64,000 nucleotides of DNA from Prunus persica (GCF_000346465.2 NC_034012.1:25064271-25128270), one strand, 5' to 3'; counted from the stretch's first letter, positions 11,578 to 24,107 are shown. Notes: generated from the letters alone by a model not told the origin. Made by a program: numbers and translations.

Positions 11578-13035
11578 TGATGGACATATTTTATATTATA
11601 TATTTAACCTCATTCTTAGTATAATTTGGTTAATATTTTGGAAGAATTTTGATACTTTGAATTATATTTCCAATATAGGACTTTCGATTCTCTCTAGAGC
11701 AAAACATAATCAAATTGAGGAATTTTGGAGTAATTCCAGTTGGAGGACGTTCTTGAGTCACTTAGCTTGATCGTACCAAAATTTCAGATTTTTCTTCCAA
11801 GCGGTTATTTTCTGGCAACAAAATAAAGGAGCAGTGCGCGGTGCTGGAATAGTGACGTGTTGGGCTTTTATTGCGTTTTTGGAGTCCAAGATGACCTCGG
11901 ATGGGTTCGTGACCTTCTAGAGAAGTGTTCGAAACATTTTTATCTTTAAAACAAGCTATCTTGGGCCAGATTTGGAGGAGGTTTGGAGCCAAAACGTGGC
12001 TGGGCAGATTTTGGGCAGATTCTCCTATTCCAATTTGGACTTTATTTCCTAGTATTATTTTATTTTAATTAGTTTCCTTGTGGGGATAGAAAAGCTGTAC
12101 ATTGGCAGCTAGGTTTTAAGGGATATTTAAGCTCTTTCTCACAGGGAATTGAGGACTCCCTTTTTCACTTTTGAACTTGGTATTGTGGAGAGCAATTGCT
12201 AGGGTTTTGGGTTTTCACAACTTTCAGGTGTTTTCGTTCTTTTCTTCTTAATGATATTTTCTTGGATTTCAATTATGAGTATGCGTAACTAAATTTCTTT
12301 TGCTAGGGTGAAGCCTTGAACCTTAGCATGAATATGTGATTTTTATTTATTTGCTTATGATGAGTGCATGCCTACTTGAATTGTTAATCACTGTTTTAAA
12401 CTATCTAATTGTCTTAATGCCTGATCACCATTAGGATCTTTAGAAAAGTAATTGGATGCAATTTTGGTCGGAAGGTTCCCTGAAATTGATGCTAGCTTCT
12501 TGTGATTAATAATTGTAATTTCACTTAAGATGAACACCACGTCTTAAGGGTTGCATGGTTTTTCAAAGGGTTTTCACAAAACTTAATGAGTCTTTCATGT
12601 TCAGATTTGATCCGAACGTCCGGACGGGTTGCATGTTAGATATACGTTCTGTGTTGGAGGTTCCAAGTAGAATATACATTAGGAAAACCTAACCTTCAAA
12701 TTGGCATGTGCAAATCATAAGTAATTGGTAAAAGTTCATAGGATTGCTAGGTGATGGTGAAACCCTAGTGTTTTTATAAATTGATATTCAAAACTCTTTC
12801 TTTCAATCGTATTTGTTTTTGTTTAATATTTGTTTTTTAGAATCAACCAAATTTATAATCATCTTTCTTGACTTTTTATTTTAAGTAGTAATTGGAATTT
12901 GTTTTTACATAAATTGCTAATTAGTCCTTGAGGAAAACGACCTTGCATGAGCATCTATACTACAATAGCCTTGTATTCTTGCAAGTATTTTATGTGATTT
13001 TAACACTGTTTGCACAAGTACTAAAAATCCTATCA
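11578..13035 (+). repeat. Athila 5' LTR (1458 bp)
   Basis: TGATGGACATATTT...AAAATCCTATCA. Nearly identical to 20890-22347 and, inverted, to 36814-38255. It should contain promoter and polyadenylation signals for the element RNA; I did not map them. Confidence 0.95.
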
Positions 13036-13041
13036 AGAAAT

Positions 13042-13060
13042 TGGCGCCGTTGCCGGGGAC
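13042..13060 (+). other. Athila primer-binding site (tRNA-Asp type)
   Basis: TGGCGCCGTTGCCGGGGAC begins seven bases after the LTR end. This string is typical of Athila and related plant gypsy elements primed by tRNA-Asp. Confidence 0.9.
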
Positions 13061-13185
13061 TATTTTAGACAATTTTTGTTTAACCTTTTTCTGATTTATT
13101 TCATTTTATTTTATTTTTAATTTTCGTCCAAAAAAAAAATTTGAAATTGAACAATTTTGTTTCTGTTGCAGATTTTGCAGACTGC

Positions 13186-16100
13186 ATGGTCCAGACCAGA
13201 TCAGGAACTGCACAGATTGTACAATTTGATCCAGAACTAGAGCGCACACTGCATAGACAGCGGAGAAAAGTTACTTGGGCTTGGGACTGTTCACTGCAGG
13301 GCACTTTGCTGCAGAATCTGTTTGCAAACGAGAGTAACATGGCGTTAGAATTACCTGCGGCAGGTAGACCACTCAGGGAGTCATTGGAAGCCCGTGCCAC
13401 TGATGTTCCCAATTGCATTGTGTATCCTGAACAAGAAGAGGGTGATTCGTTCGAGATCAGGCACCATATGCTTGAAATTCTACCTACTTTTCAGGGGTTG
13501 CCTAATGAAGATGCAAACATACATATTGCAAAATTTATTGTGGGTTGCAAGAATATTTTGATTAGGGGTTTTTCTGCTGAGGCTATTAAGTTACGTCTTT
13601 TCCCTTTCACTTTGAAGGACAAGGCAGAAACTTGGTTATTCACTCTACCAGCTAATAGCATTACTACTTGGCAGCAGTTACACACAAAATTCCTGAACAA
13701 ATATTATCTAGCATCCAAGACATTGAATTACAAGAGGGAGATTTTGACATTCACACAGAAGCCCAATGAAGAGTTTCATGAAGCGTGGGAGAGATATACA
13801 GAGATGTACATAAAGTGTCCACATGTTAAAATTGATTCAGATACACAAATGAATATTTTCTTTGATGGGCTTAATCCTACATCTAAGAGCCATGTGAATG
13901 CATCAGCTGGAGGATCATTATCAAATAAATCTGCAAGAGAGGCATTTGAACTGTTTGATATGATGGCTACAGAATCTCAGCAATGGGCAGCAGAACATTC
14001 ACAGAAAAGGGGCATTTTTGAGTTATCAGTAGGTTCTCCCAACATGTCTGCACAAATGGAAAAAATGGATAAGAAAATTGATGCAAAGTTTGATATGCTT
14101 CTACAACATATAGCAAGTTCTACACAGCAGCCACCTACATCAACAGTTTGCACTATATGCAGTATGGCTACACATGACATAATGGGCTGCCCACATAGAG
14201 ACTCTTACCCAGAGCTTGTTGATCAACATGTCAATATGATGAACAGCTATCAAAGGCCTAGGAATGATGCATATGCAACTCATTACAATCCTGGATGGAG
14301 GGATCACCCTAATTTCAAATGGGGTGACAATCAGACTAATGCCAAACCATTCCAGCATGCACAAGAACCTTTTGTTCCCTCCAAACCATCTCTGGAAGAT
14401 CAACTTGCTAAACTGGCAGCAACAACTCAATCATTCATCGAGGGCAACAATCAAAGATTTCAAAATGTTGAAGCATCAATTAAAAGTTTGGAGCAACAAT
14501 TTGGACAGCTAGCTACACGGATTTCAGACAGAGAAAAGGGCAAATTTCCTAGTCAAACAATTCCTAATCCAAATGGACGTGAAGATTGCAAAGTTGTTCG
14601 GACTTTACGATGTGGAAAAAGCTATGACAATCGTGAAAATAGCATTGAAAAGGAGCAGCAAATAGTGGAAGATAATACAGAAAATTTTGCAGCAGCAGAA
14701 CCTGCCAAACCTGCAGAAAAACATAATTTGGCAGATCTAGAAACTGTTCCAAAACAAGTTCCTGAGCGTGTTTATGAGGCCCCAATTCCATATCCAGAAC
14801 GTTTGAAGCCTAAAGCAAAAGATCAGCAACTCAAGGACTTTATGCAGACATTATCCAAGGTTCAAATCAACATTCCCTTACTGGATGCAATTAAGAAAAT
14901 TCCATCATATGCCAAATTTTTGAAGGAAGTTTGCAGCAGCAAAAAGAAGCTTTCAGATTTGGACAAAGTTATTTTGACAGAACAATGCAGCGCAGTTTTG
15001 CTACACAAACTACCACCTAAGAAAAAAGATCCAGGGAGTTTTAATATTTCTTGCACTATTGGAAATTCTAATTTTAAAAGTGCTTTAATTGATTTGGGTG
15101 CAAGTATTAATTTGATGCCTTTTTTTGTTTTTCAGCGATTGGGGCAAGGAGATTTAAAGCCTACATCAATTATACTTCAACTAGCTGACCGTTCAATCAC
15201 TTATCCAAGAGGTGTTATTGAAGATCTAATTATTAAGGTTGATAATCTTTATCTACCGGCAGATTTTGTGGTTTTAGACATGGATGAAGACCTTCAAACA
15301 CCTATTATTTTGGGGAGGCCGTTTATGGCAACAGCTAGGACCTTAATTGATGTGGAAGCTGGAACATTGACTTTACGGGTTCAGGACCAATCTATGGTGT
15401 TTAATTTGTTTGAGGCAGCAAAACGTCCTGCTGAACAGCTAGATTGTATGCGTATTGACATGGTAGACAGTATGGTGCAGGACAGATTTTATGCTAATTC
15501 AAAAACAGATCAGTTGCTGCATGTTTTACAGGGGGCATTTGAGACAGATTCTGAAGATGAAGGTGTTCATGAGTACATACACGCATTGAACAGTCTGCCC
15601 ACAGTGTTGCCAAAATTTAGGAATGTGTATGAGAGTTTAGGGGAGCCCAAACAGCCCCTTAAACCATCCAGACAACAGCGGCCAAAATTGGAGCTGAAGC
15701 CTTTACCACAACATCTTAAATATGCATATTTAGGAACTGCAGAGATGCTGCCAGTTATAATTGCAGCAGATTTAACACCGACAAAGGAGGATAAATTGCT
15801 TCGTGTGTTGAGAAAATATCAAGATGCATTGGGATGGACAATTGCGGACATCAAGGGAATCAACCCAGCACTATGTATGCACAGAATATTAATGGAAGAC
15901 GACGTAAAGCCAACAGTTGATGCTCAACGCCGCCTTAACCCAATTATGAAAGAGGTGGTCAGAACAGAGGTTATGAAATTACTTGATGCAGGTATGATTT
16001 ATCCTATTTCTGACAGTAAATGGGTTAGCCCGACTCAAGTTGTGCCTAAACGAACCGGTATTACAGTGGTGAAAAATGATAATAATGAGTTAGTTCCTAC

Positions 16101-18450
16101 ACGATTGACTACGGGTTGGAGAATGTGTGTAGATTACCGGAAGCTTAACACAGGGACAAGAAAAGACCATTTTCCATTGCCTTTTATTGACCGGATGTTA
16201 GAAAGGTTGGTTGGGCGGGCTTTTTACTGTTTTCTTGATGGGTATTCTGGGTATAATCAGATTCCAATCGCACCAGAGGATCAAGAGAAGACTACTTTCA
16301 CTTGTCCATTCGGTACTTATGCTTATCGGAGGATGCCATTCGGATTATGCAATGCACCTGCTACGTTTCAACGTTGTATGATGAGTATTTTTTCTGGCTT
16401 GGTTGAAAATATTGTGGAAGTTTTTATGGATGATTTTTCTGTTTTTGGGGATTCATATGATCAGTGCTTACAGAATTTATCATTAGTTCTTCAGAGATGT
16501 CAAGCGACGAATTTAGTGCTAAACTGGGAAAAGTGTCATTTCATGGTTGAACAGGGAATTGTCTTGGGTCATTCAATTTCTATCAAAGGCATCGAGGTTG
16601 ACAAAGCAAAGATTGAAGTTATTGCAAAGCTGCCACCTCCTACATCAGTAAAAGGTGTGAGATCCTTCTTAGGACACGCAGGTTTTTATCGTCGGTTCAT
16701 CAAGGATTTCTCCAAGATTAGTCGACCCTTATGCACTTTATTGGCTAAGGATGCACCATTTAATTTTGATAAGGCCTGTTTAGAAGCATTCAACAAGTTG
16801 AAAGCACTCCTAACTTCGGCACCCATCATTGCTGCACCAAATTGGGATTTACCATTTGAACTAATGTGTGATGCGTCAGATTATGCTGTCGGGGCAGTTT
16901 TAGGGCAGCGAAAAGATAAGCTTCCCCATGTCATCTATTATGCAAGTCGTACTCTAAATGATGCACAGCTTAACTATGCAACTACAGAGAAGGAATTGTT
17001 GGCAGTTGACTTAGAGATTAAAGACAAGAAGGGCAGTGAGAATGTTGTGGCTGATCATTTATCTAGATTAATTATTCCAGCAGCTACAGAGGCAGATTCT
17101 CTACTGTTGAGTGAAAGTTTCCCAGATGAACAGCTATTTGCTGTCATAATTGACACACCTTGGTTTGCAGATATTGTCAATTATTTGGCTAAGGGTGTGG
17201 TGCATCCAGATTTTTCCTACCAGCAGAAAAAGAAGTTTTTATCTGATGTAAAGCACTATTTCTGGGATGAACCGTACTTATACAAGTATTGTGCAGACCA
17301 GATTATTCGCAGGTGTATTCCGGAGGTTGAACAGGAAAGTGTTTTAAAGTTTGCTCATCACTACGCTTGTGGAGGACATTTTGGGCAGAAAAGGACAGCA
17401 GAGAAAATCCTACAGAGTGGGTTATTTTGGCCAACACTTTTTAGAGATTCACAGAATTGGTGCAAGGCATGTGATAGGTGTCAAAGGGTCGGCAATCAAT
17501 CCAGAAGGAATGAGATGCCCCAGCAAAGTATCCTAATTGTTGAACTATTTGATGTTTGGGGTATTGATTTCATGGGACCATTCCCATCTTCTAATGGGCA
17601 CCAATATATTTTAGTGGCTGTGGAATATGTTTCAAAATGGGTCGAGGCCATTGCAGCACCAACTAATCAAGGATCAGTGGTCCTGAAGTTCCTCCAGGGG
17701 GTTATATTTCCACGTTATGGAATACCGCGTGTTATTCTTAGTGATGGGGGGAAGCATTTTATTAATAAACCATTTGCTAACCTACTGGCAAAATACGAGA
17801 TTAATCATCGCGTGGCTACACCATACCACCCACAGACATCTGGTCAAGTTGAAGTTTCAAACAGAGAAATAAAGCGTATTTTGGAGAAAACAGTGAGCTC
17901 TACAAGTAAGGATTGGAGTTTCAAACTAAATGATGCTTTGTGGGCATACAGGACAGCTTATAAAACTCCTATTGGGATGTCACCATTCCGACTTGTTTAT
18001 GGGAAAGCCTGTCATCTACCTATGGAGCTGGAGCATAAAGCTTACTGGGCCATTAAAGAGTTAAATTTTGCATATGACTCAGCTGGGAAAAAGCGGAAAT
18101 TGCAGTTAAATGAGCTAGAGGAAATTCGTCAAGGTGCTTATGATAGTTCTCGCATCTACAAGGAAAGAACTAAGGCATTTCATGACAGTCAAATTTTACG
18201 AAAGGAATTTCAGCCAGGGCAAAAGGTTCTGTTATTTAGTTCAAGGCTCAAGTTGTTTCCAGGGAAATTAAAATCTCGCTGGACTGGACCCTACCTAGTG
18301 ACTCAAGTTTTTCCTCATGGAGCAGTTCAAATCACTAATGAAGATAAAGGCAACACGTTCAAGGTGAATGGTCATAGGCTGAAACCCTACGTGGAGACAC
18401 CCTTTGACATTGCAGCCGAGTCTTTGACTCTGAAGGAACCAGTGAATTGA
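13186..18450 (+). CDS. Athila gag-pol polyprotein with RNase H deletion
   Basis: Single uninterrupted frame of about 1754 aa from the first ATG (MVQTRSG, 13186). Order: gag core (residues ~70-300); zinc knuckle C-x2-C-x4-H-x4-C at ~322; protease ([10 protein letters not shown], catalytic Asp ~636); reverse transcriptase ([11 protein letters not shown], catalytic FMDDF with Asp ~1082); RNase H; integrase with an HHCC region (~1390-1440) and DDE residues at ~1461, 1520 and 1556 (DD35E spacing); C-terminal WTGPY module. The RNase H runs from TEKELLAV directly into [20 protein letters not shown], so about 50 residues including the usual YTDH active-site segment are missing. The integrase reads SDGGKHF where SDGGSHF is common. 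All enzymes act on element RNA/cDNA in virus-like particles; integrase acts in the nucleus. The deletion probably makes the copy dependent on helpers. Confidence 0.93.
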   Translation: MVQTRSGTAQIVQFDPELERTLHRQRRKVTWAWDCSLQGTLLQNLFANESNMALELPAAGRPLRESLEARATDVPNCIVYPEQEEGDSFEIRHHMLEILPTFQGLPNEDANIHIAKFIVGCKNILIRGFSAEAIKLRLFPFTLKDKAETWLFTLPANSITTWQQLHTKFLNKYYLASKTLNYKREILTFTQKPNEEFHEAWERYTEMYIKCPHVKIDSDTQMNIFFDGLNPTSKSHVNASAGGSLSNKSAREAFELFDMMATESQQWAAEHSQKRGIFELSVGSPNMSAQMEKMDKKIDAKFDMLLQHIASSTQQPPTSTVCTICSMATHDIMGCPHRDSYPELVDQHVNMMNSYQRPRNDAYATHYNPGWRDHPNFKWGDNQTNAKPFQHAQEPFVPSKPSLEDQLAKLAATTQSFIEGNNQRFQNVEASIKSLEQQFGQLATRISDREKGKFPSQTIPNPNGREDCKVVRTLRCGKSYDNRENSIEKEQQIVEDNTENFAAAEPAKPAEKHNLADLETVPKQVPERVYEAPIPYPERLKPKAKDQQLKDFMQTLSKVQINIPLLDAIKKIPSYAKFLKEVCSSKKKLSDLDKVILTEQCSAVLLHKLPPKKKDPGSFNISCTIGNSNFKSALIDLGASINLMPFFVFQRLGQGDLKPTSIILQLADRSITYPRGVIEDLIIKVDNLYLPADFVVLDMDEDLQTPIILGRPFMATARTLIDVEAGTLTLRVQDQSMVFNLFEAAKRPAEQLDCMRIDMVDSMVQDRFYANSKTDQLLHVLQGAFETDSEDEGVHEYIHALNSLPTVLPKFRNVYESLGEPKQPLKPSRQQRPKLELKPLPQHLKYAYLGTAEMLPVIIAADLTPTKEDKLLRVLRKYQDALGWTIADIKGINPALCMHRILMEDDVKPTVDAQRRLNPIMKEVVRTEVMKLLDAGMIYPISDSKWVSPTQVVPKRTGITVVKNDNNELVPTRLTTGWRMCVDYRKLNTGTRKDHFPLPFIDRMLERLVGRAFYCFLDGYSGYNQIPIAPEDQEKTTFTCPFGTYAYRRMPFGLCNAPATFQRCMMSIFSGLVENIVEVFMDDFSVFGDSYDQCLQNLSLVLQRCQATNLVLNWEKCHFMVEQGIVLGHSISIKGIEVDKAKIEVIAKLPPPTSVKGVRSFLGHAGFYRRFIKDFSKISRPLCTLLAKDAPFNFDKACLEAFNKLKALLTSAPIIAAPNWDLPFELMCDASDYAVGAVLGQRKDKLPHVIYYASRTLNDAQLNYATTEKELLAVDLEIKDKKGSENVVADHLSRLIIPAATEADSLLLSESFPDEQLFAVIIDTPWFADIVNYLAKGVVHPDFSYQQKKKFLSDVKHYFWDEPYLYKYCADQIIRRCIPEVEQESVLKFAHHYACGGHFGQKRTAEKILQSGLFWPTLFRDSQNWCKACDRCQRVGNQSRRNEMPQQSILIVELFDVWGIDFMGPFPSSNGHQYILVAVEYVSKWVEAIAAPTNQGSVVLKFLQGVIFPRYGIPRVILSDGGKHFINKPFANLLAKYEINHRVATPYHPQTSGQVEVSNREIKRILEKTVSSTSKDWSFKLNDALWAYRTAYKTPIGMSPFRLVYGKACHLPMELEHKAYWAIKELNFAYDSAGKKRKLQLNELEEIRQGAYDSSRIYKERTKAFHDSQILRKEFQPGQKVLLFSSRLKLFPGKLKSRWTGPYLVTQVFPHGAVQITNEDKGNTFKVNGHRLKPYVETPFDIAAESLTLKEPVN

Positions 18451-18668
18451 CCACCAGGCTTCTGCAAAGTCTAGCTACAGACTTAAAATAGCGCGCTTAT
18501 TGGGAGGCAACCCAATTTTTCTAAACTCTTTACTTCTTTTATTTTCAAAACAAAAAAAAAAACCAAAAAAAAAAAATTTGTTGTTTTCTTTATCTAGTTG
18601 TTTTTTTTTTTCTTCTTTCTATTCCTAACACATAATTGACTCAATGCAGGCCGTTTATGACTCAATGC

Positions 18669-19479
18669 NNNNNNNNNNNNNNNNNNNNNNNNNNNNNNNN
18701 NNNNNNNNNNNNNNNNNNNNNNNNNNNNNNNNNNNNNNNNNNNNNNNNNNNNNNNNNNNNNNNNNNNNNNNNNNNNNNNNNNNNNNNNNNNNNNNNNNNN
18801 NNNNNNNNNNNNNNNNNNNNNNNNNNNNNNNNNNNNNNNNNNNNNNNNNNNNNNNNNNNNNNNNNNNNNNNNNNNNNNNNNNNNNNNNNNNNNNNNNNNN
18901 NNNNNNNNNNNNNNNNNNNNNNNNNNNNNNNNNNNNNNNNNNNNNNNNNNNNNNNNNNNNNNNNNNNNNNNNNNNNNNNNNNNNNNNNNNNNNNNNNNNN
19001 NNNNNNNNNNNNNNNNNNNNNNNNNNNNNNNNNNNNNNNNNNNNNNNNNNNNNNNNNNNNNNNNNNNNNNNNNNNNNNNNNNNNNNNNNNNNNNNNNNNN
19101 NNNNNNNNNNNNNNNNNNNNNNNNNNNNNNNNNNNNNNNNNNNNNNNNNNNNNNNNNNNNNNNNNNNNNNNNNNNNNNNNNNNNNNNNNNNNNNNNNNNN
19201 NNNNNNNNNNNNNNNNNNNNNNNNNNNNNNNNNNNNNNNNNNNNNNNNNNNNNNNNNNNNNNNNNNNNNNNNNNNNNNNNNNNNNNNNNNNNNNNNNNNN
19301 NNNNNNNNNNNNNNNNNNNNNNNNNNNNNNNNNNNNNNNNNNNNNNNNNNNNNNNNNNNNNNNNNNNNNNNNNNNNNNNNNNNNNNNNNNNNNNNNNNNN
19401 NNNNNNNNNNNNNNNNNNNNNNNNNNNNNNNNNNNNNNNNNNNNNNNNNNNNNNNNNNNNNNNNNNNNNNNNNNNNNNN
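18669..19479. other. assembly gap (811 N)
   Basis: Run of Ns. The sequence just before it repeats GACTCAATGC twice (18639 and 18659), which suggests a collapsed tandem repeat. Open frames reported across the gap are artefacts. Confidence 1.
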
Positions 19480-20874
19480 ATAGATGACAAGGGGAGAGGG
19501 TGGAGATGGATGGGTTGAAACTGAGTGACATAAAAAAAGCGTCTTTTGTGATTTACATCTGAGCTGGGAATGGACAGAAGAGAGCCTTTCTGCTCTGGGC
19601 TCGGGCTAGGAGAAGGGAATCCAATATTGTTTTTCAAATGACAGATGCAGCAGCTTGACCAGGTTATATTGTAGCTGTCGCTCATATTTGACGCAAGTGT
19701 GGACGTGGTTGTATTGGTCAGCGCTCTTTGCATCCCGCTCCAGGTCCTGCCTTCGAATCACCGCAGCGTCACCTCCGCATCCCTGGTGTGTTCATTTTTA
19801 TTTTATTTCGTTTATTTTATTTTATTTTATTTTTATTTTTTTCTATTTCTGTTTTATGTTCTTTTCTTTTCTTTTTCTTTGTTTTTATTTTTCTCTCCTA
19901 ATTACTTCTTTAGTTGTTTCCTTTGTTTATTTTCCACACCTTGAGGACAAAGTGTGATTTAAGTTTGGGGGTGGGAAAGTAAATTTTATATTTTTCATTC
20001 TTTTGAGTCTTGTTTAAAAATTTTCGTTTTTTTTTTCAGTCAATATCCATAGATTATTTTAAACGTTAGAACAAATGGACATGGTGAAAATCAATCCCAC
20101 AGTAGAGTCTTTTCTATTTATTGTTGCTTAGACACTAATTCATGAATTATACTTTGAAATTTGCACATCACACCAACATAATTTTTGGGGAGTGAGATTG
20201 GAATACTTACTTTTTGTCCAAGTGTGTTTTAATTTCTGTTCAATATAAATAAAGTTAGTATGTGTTATAAAGTAATAATTGCCTCACCCGAAACTTTGCT
20301 AGTAACCGGGCCAGTCCTGCCTAATCAGCAGTGATTCTCGAGACAAAAGGTAGAGTTTTGGCATGAGGCAGGATGGTTAGTTGGTTTCGTAGCCTTTTCA
20401 GCTTGAGTTAATAAGTCCTTAGGGGTGTTCTACACCTAGTGCCCTAAAACCCGAGTGGTTTGGGAGACATTGACCTAAAGCTGGCTATACGGTTGGATCG
20501 AAAGCTTAAGGGAACCAACATTGCACAACCACTACTGTTACTATATAAAAAATAAATAAAAAAAGTGTGGAGTGTGTGAAGTATGAATAAAAGGGATGAG
20601 AGTTAAGGGTTTTAGTCGAGTCTCCATAACCATGATGGTTCACTTTACACCGAAGGAAGTTTGTGAATTCTTTTCTAATTGAGTCTAAATAGCTTAGACT
20701 CTGTGGTGGGATTACTTGGATCTATTGAAAGGATGTTCTAGTTTTTAAAATTTTCTATGGATTGCAACTTGAAGATGGAAATTTTGTCCTGGTTAAGTGT
20801 TAACCAGATGTCTAGTCTGTTAAGTTTTTATTTTTTATTTGAGTCTTGTTTCGCTTGAGGACAAGCAAAAGCTA

Positions 20875-20889
20875 AGTTTGGGGGTATTT
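20875..20889 (+). other. Athila polypurine tract
   Basis: AAGTTTGGGGGTATTT lies immediately upstream of the 3' LTR, the expected site of plus-strand priming. Confidence 0.8.
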
Positions 20890-22347
20890 TGATGGACATA
20901 TTTTATATTATATATTTAACCTCATTCTTAGTATATTTTGGTTAATATTTTGGAAGAATTTTGATACTTTGAATTATATTTCCAATATAGGACTTTCGAT
21001 TCTCTCTAGAGCAAAACATAATCAAATTGAGGAATTTTAGAGTAATTTCAGTTGGAGGACGTTCTTGAGTCACTTAGCTTGATCGTACCAAAATTTCAGA
21101 TTTTTCTTCCAAGCGGTTATTTTCTGGCAACAAAATAAAGGAGCAGTGCGCGATGCTGGAATAGTGACATGTTGGGCTTTTATTGCGTTTTTGGAGTCCA
21201 AGATGACCTCGGATGGGTTCGTGGCCTTCTAGAGAAGTGTTCGAAACATTTTTATCTTTAAAACAAGCTATCTTGGGCCAGATTTGGAGGAGGTTTGGAG
21301 CCAAAACGTGGCTGGGCAGATTTTGGGCAGATTCTCCTATTCCAATTTGGACTTTATTTCCTAGTATTATTTTATTTTAATTAGTTTCCTTGTGGGGATA
21401 GAAAAGCTGTACATTGGCAGCTAGGTTTTAAGGGATATTTAAGCTCTTTCTCACAGGGAATTGAGGACTCCCTTTTTCACTTTTGAACTTGGTATTGTGG
21501 AGAGCAATTGCTAGGGTTTTGGGTTTTCACAACTTTCAGGTGTTTTCGTTCTTTTCTTCTTAATGATATTTTCTTGGATTTCAATTATGAGTATGCGTAA
21601 CTAAATTTCTTTTGCTAGGGTGAAGCCTTGAACCTTAGCATGAATATGTGATTTTTATTTAATTGCTTATGATGAGTGCATGCCTACTTGAATTGTTAAT
21701 CACTGTTTTAAACTATCTAATTGTCTTAATGCCTGATCACCATTAGGATCTTTAGAAAAGTAATTGGATGCAATTTTGGTCGGAAGGTTCCCTGAAATTG
21801 ATGCTAGCTTCTTGTGATTAATAATTGTAATTTCACTTAAGATGAACACCACGTCTTAAGGGTTGCATGGTTTTTCAAAGGGTTTTCACAAAACTTAATG
21901 AGTCTTTCATGTTCAGATTTGATCCGAACGTCCGGACGGGTTGCATGTTAGATATACGTTCTGTGTTGGAGGTTCCAAGTAGAATATACATTAGGAAAAC
22001 CTAACCTTCAAATTGGCATGTGCAAATCATAAGTAATTGGTAAAAGTTCATAGGATTGCTAGGTGATGGTGAAACCCTAGTGTTTTTATAAATTGATATT
22101 CAAAACTCTTTCTTTCAATCGTATTTGTTTTTGTTTAATATTTGTTTTTTAGAATCAACCAAATTTATAATCATCTTTCTTGACTTTTTATTTTAAGTAG
22201 TAATTGGAATTTGTTTTTACATAAATTGCTAATTAGTCCTTGAGGAAAACGACCTTGCATGAGCATCTATACTACAATAGCCTTGTATTCTTGCAAGTAT
22301 TTTATGTGATTTTAACACTGTTTGCACAAGTACTAAAAATCCTATCA
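20890..22347 (+). repeat. Athila 3' LTR (1458 bp)
   Basis: Same length as the 5' LTR, with about seven substitutions (for example near 20936, 21041, 21050, 21152, 21169, 21223 and 21661) and no indel seen. Confidence 0.95.
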
Positions 22348-22352
22348 AGTAG

Positions 22353-22570
22353 AGTATTGCAAAACAAGAAAATTTGAAGTCACACGAATAAATAAAACCC
22401 TCTCGCACACGCAGAGAGACTAGTGTATATATATATATATATATATCGAAAGAAGTAATGGATAATAATAAATTGGGGACTCATTGTTTCATGAATTGAC
22501 GACCGTTATGGGATGAGAATATTGGTTTAATTAATTAATTATATAACTCTACATACTCAGGATTAAACCC
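22353..22570. other. spacer with (TA)n microsatellite
   Basis: About 13 TA units at 22422-22446; otherwise nothing recognised. Confidence 0.7.
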
Positions 22571-22574
22571 ACCA

Positions 22575-23770
22575 ACCCATATATGCAAGAAAAACTTTCT
22601 TTGAGAGACTTTCTGCCTTCGTCGCGATCCTGAAAATAAAAACTTCATTACAGCACCAAACAGCTATTGTTGTTATTAAGAAACATTTAGAATCTTTGAA
22701 TAATTAACTGCATTGACTCAAAGTTATATATGAATATGCTCATTAACTAACATGCATAAACATACCTGATGGAGGCCAAGTCGTCCACTGGTTGTATAAA
22801 AGTTGGCAATGCATATATCAGGAGAAATTGAAGGGAGTATCTCTTCCACACTGGAAACTCTGAATTCCTCTTTAATATGGGCATGCGCCTCTTCAATTCC
22901 TCTTTTAACCAACAAACTAAATTCATGAGGAATAGCAGGAGGCTGAGTACCATCGATTGTTCGTCTAGAGCCATATTTCCTAGTCTCAGGATCCCAGTCG
23001 CGGCCAAGGCACATCATCTGCAGATGAAGTTTTGCTCCATCTTTGTAACCAGGCTGATAAAAGCCACCAGGACCTAGACCAAGCTGCCTGCACTTCTTCC
23101 CAATTTCAACCTGTAATTTAGATGGTACAGAGGTATTAAAACTTTCAGAGAACGGTAATGCTCTTGAATAGAATTGCTAATTTGCTAGACTAAGATTTAA
23201 AATGAAAGAAAGCAATACCTGTTCAGTGTGGGTGACAAAATGTTTCAATAATACCATCCTCGGCCTCAGTATTGGATTGGTGGAATTCAGTGCTTCTGGA
23301 TTTGTAAATTCAACCATGTGATCTTCTTCATTCTGGTTTTCCATATTTCTTGCATACAAAGAAGCTTGAAGTTCATAACTTGTGCTTCCAGACAAGCATA
23401 TATCGAAAGGTTCATTATAACGAAAACTCTTGGAACAATCTGAATTCTTCAGAATGAGGCTTTACTGCACTGAAATGCTTTCTTTTATTCCCAAACTCTG
23501 TAGGCAAACAATATTTCTCCATCTCGCTTCGGCAATCAGACATAGGGCTCTCATGTGGAAACTTAGTTACATTCTCAGAACTTGAACTTGCAGCAGCATC
23601 CTCCTTATTAACTAGCTTTGATATTCAATCCATTTGATATTTCCTTTTATTTAAATGAATATAAGCACTATTTGATATTCCCTTATCAGTAGGACCTGAT
23701 GCAGACATGGGAACAAGTTGCCTTAATCTAATACCAGATGCCAGTTGCAACCTGTTATCTATTGTATTTA
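22575..23770 (-). pseudogene. AlkB homologue 1 (2OG-Fe(II) dioxygenase) pseudogene
   Basis: Minus-strand remnant of a plant ALKBH1-type oxygenase, an Fe(II)/2-oxoglutarate enzyme that removes alkyl groups from nucleic acids. Upstream coding runs from about 23760 (RLQLASGIRLRQLVPMSASG) through an in-frame TGA near 23624 and a frameshift near 23450 into PFDICLSGS and PRMVLLKHFVTHTEQ. Next come an intron at about 23114-23218, an exon with LGLGPGGFYQPGYKDGAKLH, WDPETRKYG and SPDICIANFYTTSGRLGLHQ, an intron, and a short exon beginning DRDEG at 22632. The HxD iron ligands (H at the end of one exon, D at the start of the next) are therefore present. The rest of the catalytic core, including the distal His and the RxxxxxR region, is absent before the Athila insertion 220 bp away. 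Stop, frameshift and missing 3' half make it a pseudogene. Confidence 0.8.
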
Positions 23771-24100
23771 GATGAGCTTAAGCCATCTCTAGTCATAGGC
23801 TATAGGGCAAATGTCAGCAGGATATATTCTGACACGTGTAGCGCACCCTGAGTGTACACGTGGCACATGCCCCATTTTTTCCATGATGCCACTCAAAATC
23901 TTTAAAGGACCCTGCTGCTGCCCACTAGAGAGAATGGCACTCGATTAATGTTTTAACACCCAACGCATTTAGATGGGCGGGTGTCCCACAAGCAGGCGCA
24001 AGCTGCACTTTTACGCCATTTTTACTGCACAATAATACAAGCAAAATCGTTTACAAATATTAAGTTATTTCACTATAAATCAGATTTTTTGTTCATATTT
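23771..24100. other. intergenic with two G-box-like sites
   Basis: GACACGTGTA near 23831 and TACACGTGGC near 23855 are ACGT-core (bZIP/bHLH) sites about 25 bp apart. They lie about 900 bp upstream of the PAN-lectin gene, so any role is speculative. Confidence 0.4.
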
Positions 24101-24107
24101 GAGGAGG

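Larger units (their letters stand above)
18451..20889 (+). other. Athila post-pol spacer with assembly gap
   Basis: Non-coding interior between pol and the 3' LTR. It begins with a small hairpin (18499-18516), then A- and T-rich tracts, a gap of Ns, T-rich sequence to 19950, a first GGGGGT-type purine tract at about 19962-19975, then about 900 bp without a frame. The space corresponds to where other Athila elements carry an env-like gene, of which I see no trace. Confidence 0.75.
11573..22352 (+). mobile_element. complete Athila-type Ty3/gypsy retrotransposon with target duplications
   Basis: LTRs at 11578-13035 and 20890-22347, both 1458 bp and TG...CA bounded, are flanked by the direct repeat AGTAG (11573-11577 and 22348-22352). 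A tRNA-Asp-type PBS follows the 5' LTR, one gag-pol frame fills 13186-18450, and a polypurine tract precedes the 3' LTR. Reading by eye I count about seven base differences between the LTRs, so insertion was recent. The PBS, the [10 protein letters not shown] protease and the long spacer after pol match plant Athila elements. No env-like frame was seen, though 811 bp of the spacer are unsequenced. Confidence 0.95.

Noticed and set aside
18594..19733. Open frames of 280-380 codons crossing 18.6-19.7 kb
   Set aside because: They consist almost entirely of N; artefacts of the assembly gap.
19735..19760. TTCGAATC resembling a tRNA B-box in the Athila spacer
   Set aside because: No A-box or cloverleaf at the proper distance; chance match.
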